DNA of 64,000 bases from Oscheius tipulae (Eukaryota > Nematoda > Chromadorea > Rhabditida > Rhabditidae), in assembly GCA_037178975.1 (NCBI GenBank), contig JASJZH010000005.1, positions 5,580,001-5,644,000 of the forward strand, read 5' to 3'. Shown in pieces: positions 11,682 through 22,789 of the stretch; the stretch's first letter is position 1; the number at the start of each line of letters is the position of its first letter. The notes beneath the pieces were generated by a model. It was not told the origin of the DNA, ran no database searches, and saw only the letters and a program-made list of their open reading frames with translations. The position numbers and the translations under genes are program-made.

Positions 11682-12560
11682 TTAGTTACAGAGACCGCAG
11701 GTCGTTCCACAGTAGCGAGATCTTTCTTCCTTAGAATAGAACTCGGACTCGCAGAAGCCCTGTTTCTTCCACTTGTCACACATTTTCGAGCCGTCTCCGC
11801 AGGTTGTCGAATTCTTGGCTGAAAATTTGGAACATTACGATCTGTTCAAGGAAGTTACATGGACTGTCCCCACAATATCCACACGTTTTCCTGCAGTTCT
11901 GCTTGACAAATTCCTGCATGTCAATCTGCTTGCAGATCGTCGGCTCCTTGGAGCAGCCGGGTACAACATCCACACAGTTCTGCTTCTGACACATTCCACA
12001 CACGTTAGGACAATCTTCAGACAAAATCTTTTCCCATTTCGGGTCATAACACATCTCTATGGAGACCTTCTCACAAGAGAATCGAGGAGCTGAATTTGAT
12101 CCGTTTTGGATTAGAGCTCCGTAACGTACACTCAGAATTCTTGCAGTTGTACTGTGGGGTAAGACAGCAGAAGCCACAGGTTTTTGGACACGTCTTGATG
12201 GCAGTCTGCTTGACATTGTCGTTATCCGTACCGTCCTTCTAAAGATTTAATTGGCTAAGCTTCAGTGAAGGACAAACCTTGAAGCAGGCTTCTGGTCTCT
12301 CTTCTGTCGAGTTGAAAGTTACCGCTCCTTTGTTGTACAAGACTGAGCAAACGTCGTCTTCAGCAACATTATCGCAATTGAGGGCTCTGTGGTCGAACTG
12401 AAAATTTGGTTACTTGAGCATGTTTCTCGGTATCGGCAGTTCTGTGTCTCACCCGAATACTGCCATCAGCCAGCGTCGTTGTGCAGTTGTGGTCGCTGGG
12501 GCCGCTCTTGGCCACCACGATGACGATAAAAAGAGAGACGAGAAGAGGAAAACAGATCAT
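11682..12560 (-). CDS. Secreted multi-ShKT-domain protein
   Basis: The start at 12560 gives a signal peptide (MICFPLLVSLFIVIVVAKS). Short introns interrupt the gene after SIR, after ACFK, in CKNSES and after CGDSP, and all joins keep the frame. The mature chain has four cysteine-rich modules with the ShKT C-terminal signature: CPKTCGFC, CPNVCGMC, CRKTCGYC and, at the end, CGTTCGLCN followed by TAA. The last two have the normal six-cysteine spacing and the first is degenerate. ShKT modules are abundant in nematode secreted proteins, where they act as disulfide-linked interaction domains; the name comes from a sea anemone peptide and does not make this a toxin. No enzyme domain is attached. Likely extracellular or cuticle-associated; partner unknown. 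Confidence 0.85.
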
Positions 12561-12828
12561 TCGGTTGGTGTGATAACTGCCAGCAAACTGCTGTTTTTAT
12601 AAGGCTATTTGCCAGTAAGCTGGAAGACTGAAAGACAATAGGAGAGGCAAACATGCGCCAAAATAGTAAAGGTAGACAAAGAGAGAAAATGAAATAGTCT
12701 CACTGTCTCTGTCATTCGTAGTAAACTACCATCATCACGAGCATAAACTGTCTACTAAAAAAACAAAAATATAAAACTGTTTATTAGCTACTTGACTGAA
12801 GTTTAGGTTACAACAGTTACGTACCGAC

Positions 12829-13270
12829 TCATTCGTCGTCTTCATCTGAGCTTGAGTCGACAATGTTTTCCTGGGAAACGAGAAAGTCGTCTTCATCCTT
12901 ATTGTACACGTAGAATAGTCCGTCGTAATCATCTTCTTCTGCCAAACGTCTAGGTATCCGAAGAGGCTGACAGGATCGAAGTCGTCCTCTAGATGACAGC
13001 AGTAGTTTTCAAATTGCCTTTTCTTGTGCAGACGTCGCGTTTGAAAATTGTAGAATCTAGGGCGCTATAGCAAAATATAAGCCAATTGTCTGCAAATATT
13101 CTCGAATTCGCGGCATTTCCGCGTAAAAAACGTAGTACTTTCGAAAAAGTATGCTTAGTAAAAATCAAAAAATATGTAGAAGAGAAGAGAAATCGGTTCT
13201 TTTGTGATACACGGACGACATCTTGACCAAAAGCTAAATAGTTACTGTAGTCAAAATATTCTTTGCACAT
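12829..13270 (-). CDS. Acidic-tailed protein of unknown family, with a one-base frame break
   Basis: Exon 1 begins at ATG 13270 (MCKEYFDYSNYLAFG) and ends TFSK|GTACTACG. A 75-nt intron ends TATAG. Exon 2 starts RPRFYNFQTRRLHKKRQFE and runs to VSLFGYLDV near 12965. From there the protein-like frame shifts by one base and continues AEEDDYDGLFYVYNKDEDD...SSSDEDDE to TGA at 12829-12831. One extra T in the TTT run near 12960 would join the halves. Either the assembly lost a base or the gene is broken. The basic stretch followed by a very acidic tail suggests a cytoplasmic tail or intracellular protein. No homologue recognised. Confidence 0.4.
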
Positions 13271-13433
13271 AATTCTAGTGTTTCGTAACAGAGTTTGTTA
13301 CTAGCAGTTATTCTGGAATTCAAAACTGTAACTAATTACTGGGAATCTAGAACTACTTGGGAAAGTCGTCTGTGAATCATAAAAGTACCGAGCAAACTTG
13401 AGCAAAGTTGTACAAGTGACAATGGGATCGGAG

Positions 13434-14393
13434 CTATACGATATCTTCTTTCTCTTCGTTGACACGGCGTTCAGCCTCAACGACCTGTTCAATGGTCTTC
13501 TGATTCTTGCTGAGAAGAAAGTAGAGAAAACTGTAGTAGAAGAGAGTAAATAGACAGAAACAAGCGGCCTGATGACAAAACCCGATAAACGCTGAAACCC
13601 TAGGGTGGTCACGGCCTTCAGTTTTGACTCACCTTTTTTGAGATCCGGCTCGGAATCCATGTTCGCTCGAGCAGCAAGTGCCAAGAACGGAGAAGAAAGA
13701 AAGCTGGTAGGAAAAAAAGACATGAGTAAATTGTAGATCATTAGAGTGGAAACCAGGGGAGTGGACATTTTCAAACCAAAACGGAATGCCTGGATGATCA
13801 GAAGGCAGTCGGAAACGGTAGCGACTACCAGTCCAGTTCCGAGAAACAGATTTGCAACTACCAGAGTGACCTGAACTGAAGATAGATGAAAAGATATCAG
13901 ACAGACTCACAGTGAAAGCAAGATCAGAATATTTGTAAACTGATGGAAAGAGAAGAGTGACATAGAGAGCGATTACAATATGGCTCCAGCCAAGGAGCAA
14001 AATGAGTACCTGATACAAAAAATTGAAGGTCGATAAGAAACTCACGGCGACTGAGGGCCACTTGAACTTGCTAGAATGATGACCAGAGGGCTCATTGTCA
14101 GGATCAGCAATGTCTTCTTCCATCCTGAAACTGCAGTCATTTTTGATAATGAAGCAGAATGAAAAAGTAGTTGTGTAGGTAAAATTAACTTTCTTGGACG
14201 AAAGGAACTTGCAAAATGGTCAGAGAGGACGGAGGAGCTGCTTTGCAAAGTCTGCAAAACAGTCGGAAAACATCATAGGTTAGACCGGGCATCCGGACAG
14301 ATGTTCCACACGTTCTTTGATTGAAATACAACATCGCGATAATCGACATCATTTGGACAAACAACGCCAGAATGAACACCGGCTGTGCAAGCA
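13434..14393 (-). CDS. Multi-span membrane protein A, unknown family
   Basis: Exons in the same phase encode at least four hydrophobic helices: FILALFVQMMSIIAMLYF, VLILLLGWSHIVIALYVTLL, TLVVANLFLGTGLVVATVSD and a last pair around MSTPLVSTLMIYNLLMSFF and CFCLFTLFYYSFLYFLL. The C-terminus is charged (KNQKTIEQVVEAERRVNEE) and ends in TAG at 13434-13436. An acidic loop MEEDIADPDNEPSGHH follows the first helix. Introns of 36-105 nt all fit. The first exon was not found: the frame is open to about 14393 behind a CACAG acceptor but lacks a start codon. Topology resembles the next three genes, though sequence similarity is not obvious. Confidence 0.6.
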
Positions 14394-14749
14394 GATCTTG
14401 TGAAATAAGAAAAGTTATGACATCATATTTTTAGTGGATAAACGGTTTATTTAGAAAATAATTGCAAGTGGACACACAAAATCTTAAGAACACAGAACAA
14501 GGCACAAATACAGAACTTTTTTTCTGGATAGCAGATTCACTGATGACCTGATCCCATCCGGGACTTTGACCATTGAGTTATTGATGTAGCGATTCTTATC
14601 TTCGGCTTGGACTTGTAGGTAACTTTTGCAGCATCAATTCTTTGTCTGTTTCTAGATGTTTGTTCTTTATGCCGCACTAGGACAGCTCTTCTAAGGACGC
14701 CTCTTCCTTGACCGGCTATTCCTGCGCAAATTGGCATTGGTACTTGTTC

Positions 14750-15226
14750 ATGCCCCCAGATATACCTCAGAGGATCATTCTGGAAAACTTCGATGAGGAT
14801 GCCTACAAAGTCAACTGTGTGGGTAGCAGAATGCTGGAAAAAAAGATAAAAACTGTCTCACTGTTTTTCTTATAAGTCTTTCAAAACGTTGCAACTGCTT
14901 TGACGACGTTCGTATGTCTGGGCGCCGCTGCTTTGATAACACTGTTATCCCAGGAAGGTAACTTTTCTATTTATCTGGTAGGACCTTCCAACAGTCTAGT
15001 CAGTTTCAACTAGTCTGTAAGTATTATTTTCCAGGCAGTCTTGTGGATTTTAACTGTCCTTATCTTGTTCTTCACCCAGTTCGGATTACTCACTGCGAGG
15101 AGAGCTGCTCTCTGTCCCGCCAAATGGATAGCTTGTTTCATGTCCAATCATTGCGGCTGGACGACTAACTACTGGCTCTTCATTTTCGTTAGTCTTAGTC
15201 TTTCTCAGGTTCTAAATCTAACCTAG
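14750..15226 (+). CDS. Multi-span membrane protein B, unknown family
   Basis: Exon 1 (14750-14816) begins MPPDIPQRIILENFDEDAY. Exon 2 (14877-14957) encodes a helix around VATALTTFVCLGAAALITLL. Exon 3 (from 15039, acceptor GGCAG) encodes LWILTVLILFFTQFGLL and then a Cys/Trp-rich loop with WIACFMSNHCGWTTNYW. The 3' end is uncertain: the frame can stop at TAG 15224-15226, or splice at TTC|GTTAGT to another hydrophobic exon ending near 15260-15350. The minus strand is also open over exon 1, but it lacks the consistent splice chain seen here. Confidence 0.5.
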
Positions 15227-15570
15227 AGCCTTCTATTTCTTCAATTTCATTTTCTCTGGAGCCAATCTCCAATTCATTGTGTTGGCATAGCGTCTTCTTT
15301 TGCCCTGTTTCTCTTCTTCCACACTCTTCGATTTGGCTCTCGCTGTCTTCTCAAAAAGACTATGTGACTCTTTGAAAGCTGAAAATGTGCTCCAATGTAA
15401 ACTCAGACATCTCTATTTAAATCGTTTCTCTGTGTCCTCTAGAGCGACTAATCACTCTCCTGATGACTAATCAGAGAGGGACTGGGCCTCTGACACCAGA
15501 CAGCCAAACCATTGCCTTTGCTGCCTTTTTATCTCTCAATTTCAACCGATTCCCTGATTTACAGACTACG

Positions 15571-15859
15571 ATGACCGAGAGCAATCTCGAGGACGAAGAC
15601 CCATCGAGTGACCAGGTATGCACTCTGTCATCAGACTATCAATCCTTTCCAGATCACGGAATTGCCTTGCTCTCCTCCTGGTCGGATCATTCATGCGCGC
15701 AGAGTGAATCCCGTTCCCGTTGTCAGCACAAAGTATTCGTTTAGAACCGCCGCCGTCCCAGCTTGGCCAGTCCACTGTATCCGAATAGTCCATCGTTTGT
15801 TGGGGAGCAATTCGACTATCCGGAGGTGCGTTAGATTTCTTTCCAAGACAAAAAAATAG
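15571..15859 (+). CDS. Candidate short two-exon gene
   Basis: ATG 15571 opens an acidic exon (MTESNLEDEDPSSDQ) with donor CAG|GTATGC. After a 37-nt intron ending TTTCCAG the frame continues ITELPCSPPGRIIHARR... to TAG 15859, about 83 aa. In the second exon another frame is equally open and more protein-like (PSLASPLYPNSPSFVGEQF), so the true splice pattern is unclear. It might be a cytoplasmic tail of a neighbouring membrane gene. Function unknown. Confidence 0.25.
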
Positions 15860-16865
15860 TCCAAATCTCTGGATACCTTCGGGACAGAGCAAATGGTATG
15901 CAGGTTCCATTCCAGAACATTTTTTTTTCTATTCCGTTAGTGAGACAAAACATGGATAAGAGCAAAAAATGACCCGGTGCTCATCCAGGTGCGCCTTTAG
16001 TCCGCTTCTCGCTCGATTTAGCGAGAACCTACTGTTTTTTTCCAGAATAAAACTCTTTTCTGCTCGCTTGTCTCGGACAATATTCTTGCAAACGCGTCCG
16101 ACCGTCTTAGCTTTTTGACATTTAGCTTTTTGACCTTTCATTCTACGGTCTCGTCATGTTCTTTTCTCCATCGCTTTCGATTTACATTTGTCGCCCAATT
16201 AGGTGACTAACACCTCTTGCTGTTTATGGTTTTGGCTTGGTGTCTCATCAAAAATGAGCAGTGTTTGGGGTCAAACGGCCAGGCTGTTTGGAATCGGAGT
16301 GACAAACAGTGTCAGTTCTCCTTATTTGGGCTTGACCAGTTTTTATTTTTGATACCGTACCTGTTCAAACAATAGCTCTAGAATAGGGAGCCTGTACTCG
16401 ATTAGATAACGCAACACTATATTTTGTTCAAAAATGTTATCTAATTAACAGCGTGCCTGTGACCTGTAGTCACATTGGTAGCTTCTGATGACCCTTGACC
16501 TAGTCCTAATGGCAACCTTTGAGTGTTTTTTGTGAATTCATGGTGACAATGTTGGGTCACCGTCTGTCTTTCCAAAGTTTAGAAAAGATTCCCTACGAAG
16601 GCTGTGGTCAGATTTATTCTCTTGTCAAATTCACCATCACAGATATAAACCAAATGTCTTTTCGCGCCTTACTCATCGCCCCTCGCATCCAAAAGAGTTT
16701 ACAAATCTTATCGACCGGAGCCATGTGGTCGGCTGACGGCGAGAAGAGCCTGTAAAACTCTCCTCTTTCAACGGACCGTTCGATCTTGCCGTCTGCACCT
16801 GCTCCGCGTTCTGCCTTTTACCCAATCTCTTTCAATCTTCCCTCTACTTGACTCATTTCCAGGAC
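15860..16865. other. Intergenic; promoter region of membrane protein C
   Basis: No gene supported. The sequence contains T-rich runs and, just before the next gene, a splice acceptor TTTCCAG at 16857-16862 followed 3 nt later by the start codon. Confidence 0.4.
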
Positions 16866-17860
16866 ATGACCGACGAGCCGCGCAAGGTTTCAGTCTTCTC
16901 GGCTCCCGCCTGCGAAGCTCCCGTCATGTTGCCCAAGTCTCCTATAGCTTCGATCGTCGGAGAAAACAAAGCCGCCTCGGTCATCTCGTTCCGCGTTGGA
17001 GCTGTTCGTGCCAAGGTATCTTTTGAGACTAATTTGCTTTAGCATCCTTTCCAGACACTCGCTGCTATCATGACCATGGGCGCGGCCGTCATCCTGGCCG
17101 CGATTGCCACCTTCGAATTCCTTGTCAATGAGCCGAACGTCGTCTTCACCTCTCTCAAGGTTTGGCATTTTTATTAAGGAAGCCTACTAAACTAAACATT
17201 TTCAGGCGGTCCCTTGGACCTTCTACACGGTGTCCGTACTGGTCATTGCCTACGGTCTCCTCTTCAAGAAGATCGCCCCGATCCGCTGGACAATTAGAAT
17301 CGCTGGATATCCCACCTGCTTTCTGGCTATGGCCGTCGCCATCATTTCCATCGGTTTCTCAGTCATCTGGAGCGTGAAGGTGCTCATCGTAGGTTCGATT
17401 TTTGGTTCTGCTAATAGGTTTTCTTTAGTGGGAGGTCAGCTACATGGGAGACAAGATCAACAAGTTGTGTTCTGGTGAGTTATCTTGAAGAGAGATAATC
17501 ATAGAGAGGCTAATCGAACTACCAAACCATTCCAATGTTATAGACGCCTTGGCAATCGGCTGGATCCTCGCCTCTTCCGGTCTCACCATTTTCATCGCTC
17601 TCAAGATCTACATCGAGGCCCTTCAGAAGTGCAAGATGTACTTCCGTTTCATCGAAAGAGCCAAACTGGCCGGACTGGAGCAGCTCAATCTCGAGAATGG
17701 AGTCGTTGTCATCCCGATCGAGATGACCGAGGGTTCCGGGAAGACTCCGATCCACATGGATGTCGTCAACGAAGATGATGTTCCAGCGAACGTCGAAGTG
17801 AAGGACGAGGAGGAGGATATGGATCTGGTAGAGGTCCATCGAAAGCCCTCTCTTCTCTAA
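16866..17860 (+). CDS. Four-helix membrane protein C, unknown family (266 aa)
   Basis: Five exons (16866-17015, 17055-17159, 17206-17388, 17429-17474, 17544-17860) with introns of 39-69 nt give 266 aa. A cytoplasmic N-terminus is followed by four helices: TLAAIMTMGAAVILAAIATF, WTFYTVSVLVIAYGLLF, IAGYPTCFLAMAVAIISIGF and ALAIGWILASSGLTIFIALK. The long C-terminal tail is very acidic (VKDEEEDMDLVEV). TTTCCAG lies 3 nt before the ATG, marking a trans-splice site or the end of a 5' UTR intron. GC-rich third positions suggest good expression. Tetraspan layout without the tetraspanin CCG signature; not assigned to a known family. Confidence 0.8.
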
Positions 17861-18312
17861 TGCTCTGTCACTGTACATCTCTCTTTACTTTCCAATTTTT
17901 CTACATCCCTTGTGTCTAATTGCAGCTTTAAGTTTCTTCTTTCTTTTCTTCATATCCTGTCAATTTGAAAGCAGATAAAGTATTTCTCCACAAGCGTTCT
18001 TTCTTGCAGCTGGTCTCCCAGATGGTTCATGCGCAATTTTTCCTTACGTTCTGATCCTCCCTACCCTCGCGACACCCCGTCCATCCAACCTTTGTTTGTC
18101 TCTCCCTGATCCCCACATATTCAAACCATAGCTGACTTTGCCTGTGCGCCAAATCATTCGGTTGCCCTTCTCAGATTATTCAGAATTGGCATGCTTTGCT
18201 CGTCTACAGATATAAAACGGCGGCTGTGCCTTTACCTATCACGCGATCTATTGGCGGTTTATTGTACGCACATCACTCTCCCAGCGCTCTAGAATTAATT
18301 CCAGCTTTGAAC
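17861..18312. other. Short intergenic spacer
   Basis: T-rich spacer between two same-strand membrane genes, with no frame of interest. An acceptor AATTCCAG at 18295-18304 lies 8 nt before the next start codon. Confidence 0.4.
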
Positions 18313-19064
18313 ATGGTTCAGATCTTGGCTCCGCAAGCCAAGGTCCCAGAAGATAAGAAGGCAATGGACAGAGCTGTACTTATCCAGGCCAAGAAGGACA
18401 AAGACCGTCTACCGAAATGCAGCGTTCGCTTGCTTTGTTTTCGTCTTCCAGTCGAGGTTTGTTTTAAAACATTCAGAGCCTGTCTACACTTCAGGCCGTT
18501 TACATGATCTGCTGTTTGGTCTTGGCTGTTAGCTGTGGAGCTACTCTGATTGACAATATTGACCACTTCTACACTGTCGGCGGAATGTGGCTACTCATCG
18601 GGACTGTGAGATAATATACAAAATTGAATTCATTCTCCCAGGTAATGAATTTTGCCCTCTTGACCGGCTTCGTGCTCATGTCTTTCGTTGGAATGCTACA
18701 GAAGAGGGCCGAACTAATTGCTCCGATTGGACATTGTCACTACCTGTGCTGCTGGATGTTCTGTATCTTTCACGTCATGGCTGGCGTGGTTATTGTCTTC
18801 CCGAAGAGTGAGTGTGCTCACTACGTCATGTTTTTCATAACTGAAGAGTGGATGGAAGGTGAGTCAGCGAGGAATAGAGAGTACAAAGTCCTTTAAGGAT
18901 CCACCACAATCGGACTTCACTTCTTCGCCATCAACATCGCATCGCAGATGTTCACGTTCTACACTTCCAGCATTACCATGAAGCTCTGCGCTCACATCGC
19001 CGCAGTCAAGGCGTCTGAAAGCCGACAGCTGCGCAAGAAGACTCTCCCTGTCAAAATTGTCTGA
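18313..19064 (+). CDS. Four-helix membrane protein D, unknown family (212 aa)
   Basis: Four exons (18313-18456, 18495-18605, 18642-18858, 18898-19064) join in phase. A basic, Lys-rich N-terminus (VPEDKKAMDRAVLIQAKKDK) precedes four helices, including YMICCLVLAVSCGATLI, MNFALLTGFVLMSFVGML, CHYLCCWMFCIFHVMAGVVI and LHFFAINIASQMFTFYTSS. The product ends in a short basic tail (RQLRKKTLPVKIV) and TGA. Cysteines cluster inside the helices. It follows membrane protein C in the same orientation 0.45 kb away. No family recognised; size and layout suggest a small scaffold or MARVEL-like protein, which is inference only. Confidence 0.8.
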
Positions 19065-19354
19065 TCTCGTTTCACCGAATCTTCCCTGCTTCTTTGCTTT
19101 CTTTATCCTATGCTTCCGTTAGTATTCCAAAGCCCAAAAAAGACAGGAGATCTGTAAATCTCACTATCCTTTCTCCACCCTTCGGATAAAAATGTTGTTG
19201 ACTTACTTGCGGTTTAGATCAAATAGCTACCGTATGCTATCTGTTTTGCAGCGAACATTTGCGCTTAGGTTTGCATGGCTTTCGAATTGTTTTCGTCTTT
19301 TATATCCACTGAACAAGGACTACAAAACGTGAGGGAACACTTCCCATGGCTCTC
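19065..19354. other. Short spacer before the inverted repeat
   Basis: Downstream of membrane protein D, AT-rich, no coding signal. Confidence 0.3.
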
Positions 19355-20270
19355 ACTAGGGAAGGGTTTTAGTTGCCCGCGGGATATCGAAACGAGGTAG
19401 GTGCCATTCGAAAGGGCATTGAAAATGATGGTGTTTCCCAAATTTTCAGCTGCGGAATGGATGTCTGCTGTCCTCTGGAGCTTTTTCCGTTTCCAGATTT
19501 TGAGCTGAATTTGCGCTCTTGGACTTGGATTTCCAATGCTTCTTTCAGCGCAAGTGACCAAGTGGTGCAGAGCCTATGCGCTCCGCTGGAAGCTTTTGGT
19601 TTTTGGTTCGAATCCTTTCTTCGGAAAACATTTTTATTTATTTATTTAAAGCGTATTTAGCTTCTATCATTGCTTTTTTTTACTGCTGAAAGCTAGAAAC
19701 TTTAGATAGTCGACCTTCTCATTTCCTAACTTGTTTCTGATATAGTTCGCGCGTTCAAATTCGTTTTTCGGGTCGAAGAAATGCTTTTCCGGCCTGGATA
19801 TGCTTTGCAAAGTTGTTGTTTAACAGATCAAGGGCTACAACTTTGCAATACATTGTCACGTAAAAAAATCTTTTCTTAGTCAAAGTGGCTGTGAAGTTGT
19901 GCGATACTGGTCGTCACAGTGCTATCCGAAAAAGGGATTTTGTAACAATAAGCAACAATAGAAGCTAAATACGCTTTAAATAAGTAAATAAAAATGTTTT
20001 CCGAAGAAAGGATTCGAACCAAAAACCAAAAGCTTCCAGCGGAGCGCATAGGCTCTGCACCACTTGGTCACTTGCGCTGAAAGAAGCATTGGAAATCCAA
20101 GTCCAAGAGCGCAAATTCAGCTCAAAATCTGGAAACGGAAAAAGCTCCAGAGGACAGCAGACATCCATTCCGCAGCTGAAAATTTGGGAAACACCATCAT
20201 TTTCAATGCCCTTTCGAATGGCACCTACCTCGTTTCGATATCCCGCGGGCAACTAAAACCCTTCCCTAGT
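19355..20270. repeat. Long inverted repeat with tRNA-like cores
   Basis: Two arms of about 320 bp (19355-19675 and 19950-20270) are reverse complements, separated by a spacer of about 275 bp. Over 95 codons compared, the arms differ at a single residue, so they are nearly identical. Each arm contains a tRNA-like core (plus strand 19550-19625: GACCAAGTGGTGCAGAGC as box A and GGTTCGAATCC as box B) and an A/T-rich TTATTTATTTA stretch towards the spacer. The anticodon and T stems do not pair well, so these are not working tRNAs. The structure fits a foldback element or two head-to-head copies of a tRNA-derived SINE-containing unit. The RNA could form a long hairpin. Confidence 0.75.
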
Positions 20271-22789
20271 CAGACCCGTGACGCTTTTTTATGTACATTG
20301 GAGTGTTGTCTTCACATCTCTGCAGAGGGAAAGAGACTTCATCAGAGTTCAATTAATGCCTCGTAAATTTAAGACATGCGACGCAGGTCGTTCCGTTCAT
20401 GCAAATGCATTAGTTCTTTTGTTCTCCTCTCCAAAATGGACTGCCAAATCATACGGGTAACCTGGGCCGTTTGGACTGGGAACTGTCATGGAAACCGGCT
20501 GCTATTCAGTCATTTTTTGCGTATTTTAGGCAAGGTTTTGTGGCAGCTGCTTGGGAATTTATATTTCTCGAGTCGCTCTCAAAGAGAAGACTGTCTGTAT
20601 TCTGTCTTTTGCTGTCGGTTGCTAATCTTACCTATCTCTTGATCGGCCTTTACAAACACAGACTTACAGATACCATATAACTTTGGGTCTTTGTGCCCTA
20701 CACGGAACACACTTTCCTCTAGCAACTAGTTGCAAATGTCTAAAAGTAACTTTTAATAGTGCAACTTCAAACTAGCAATTAAGAGAACCCAGATAGTTCG
20801 AAACCGCAAATGATTACCAGTACTTGGTTGTATTACACAACAAAGAAACTTTTTAGATTTAGTTTTGAACACAAGAGAAAATTAAGCAAAAGGACTCGCA
20901 AAGAACCCTCCTTTTATATCTGGGTGGCCTTGATTGAATTAGAAAAAAAGAACTACGCGCGTGCTCGACTGCCATGTCTTTGGCAGTTATGTGTCGTCTG
21001 CGTCTGCACACTAGCCTTTTTTGTCCTCTTCGAATCCTCTCATAACACATTTCTTCTTCCGTTGTACTCTCGGATGCGCTACTTACACTCTCGAACAAGA
21101 GGAGACCGAGTCAAGGTCATCCCTCTTTTCGCACCTTGTTCGGGGCTCAGTTTTTCGGGTTCCCCTTTCTGTCATTGTTCCTCACTGGCTGTAAAAGTAT
21201 TTCTGAACATTCTCATGCTGAGCAGAGGTAATCACGAGAATCTAATTATTAGAATTCCGTCCACTTTACATTTTCTCTCAAGCCTTTGAAGGGAATCGCT
21301 ATTTGCGAAATGGGTTTCTTCACATTATTTGGACTAATTGTTTGACTCTTCACCGCAGACAAACGTTTTTCTGATGAGTATGCAATGCGTAAACGGAACG
21401 AACATTATGCTCCTCTACAGCAACTGTTGCGTTCTCTAATTTTTGCTCTTTTGCCGCGAACAAAGAGATTGGGAAGAAAGGCTCCCGCTTAAACCAAACA
21501 TGTCGTTTTTGACAGGATACTTCCGTCGCCGTGAACTCTTTCCCGATTACTTGGGTTCGAGAAACCTAGGAAAAGAGTTTTCTGGACCATGCTTTGCTCC
21601 CAAACAAAGACCTTCAGTGTGCCCATGTTTGAAATTCCATTCTTTCATGTAATGGAGCCGCCTATTTGCATTGCTGCTCCCTGTTTTACCCCTCTGACTC
21701 AATCACTTCCTCGCTTTCTTCCCTTTATAGTGGGTGGTCGGAAGACTCATGTCACTCTGCCGAGATCAATTCAATTGAAGTTTTTCGATGACTCTTGCAC
21801 ACGGGGCTTCCTTTCGGGGCAGCCAACTGTCCAAAATCAGTTCACATCGTTACGACCTGAGGCTTCTGCCAGTTGTTGTTTGAAGTTTTGCTGCTCAGGC
21901 ATTCATGCAACGGAAAATTATAGAAGTTGACACGAATGTACTGATCTGACTTCTTGTTATTCTGTTTCTCTGTCATGGCAGTTTGCTTCCTTCTTCACTT
22001 CAGTGTTTCTTACGAACGTCTAGTGACCGACCTCTGTCGAGAAATGGCCCTATAGGCAGAGCTATTATCTTGTCGTCTAGATCTTCCGAACAGCAATGGC
22101 TCGTCCTCTTTCTTGAAACTTGAACTGCTCATCGGATCCCAGTGACTGATCCAGTTAAACCTTTCCTTATCCCTTGCTCATCTCTCCCAACAAGATCATC
22201 CCACAGAAAACTTCTACAGCTTTAGCGTTCTTCTTCTGGCAGTAACTCCTACATCTCTCTGATTAGTATAACACTGTTTGAGCTGTAAACTGACTTTAGG
22301 ATGATTAGAAAGAATGACAATGCTGATCGTAAATTGGGAAAACCCAGCGATACTACAACTTCGCAGTGATGAAAGATTTGAGTACCTTCAGGTGTTTGAA
22401 ACAACCAACCATTGATAATTTTATTAGTCGCTGCTCTGAAGTGACCCGTTCCTGATCCTAACGCTTAGGATGCCACTAGAATTCAGTTTCTGAGAAACTC
22501 GGTTAAATAATAAGGAGTTATTCTACAAAGATCAACGACTCCCGGAACTAGCGTAGTTGCTTGACCAACGCACGTCAATCGAATATTCTTACTCGGTTCC
22601 GACTTGGCCTCCAATCTCACAAAACCTTTCCCACGAGCCCTTGCACGTTTTCTCGCCTCGGTCCAGTCCCGATCTGTCCCACTGCTCGTGCATATTCTAT
22701 CATCGGAATGTTGCGCCAACCATCTCCATGGCTGCCTCTCTGGCACCTGTTTCCCGCTTCCCAAAAGGACACTTTCAGATGACCTAAAA
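20271..22789. other. Large intergenic region
   Basis: No gene supported over 2.5 kb. A plus-strand frame at 20810-21289 (159 codons) contains one hydrophobic run (LWQLCVVCVCTLAFFVLF) but no splice sites, close start context or motif. Shorter frames at 21443-21930 are similar. Near the end, TTTCAG at 22773-22778 is the leader acceptor of the GPCR gene. Confidence 0.35.

Noticed and set aside
14537-14850. Minus-strand exon-like frame ending in a basic tail (WSKSRMGSGHQ)
   Set aside because: It has a good acceptor-like CCAG, but no upstream exon fits, and the plus-strand membrane gene B gives a longer consistent splice chain over the same DNA.
20810-21289. 159-codon plus-strand frame with one hydrophobic run
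   Set aside because: No splice acceptor or leader site at its start, no motif, and amino-acid composition like translated AT-rich non-coding DNA.
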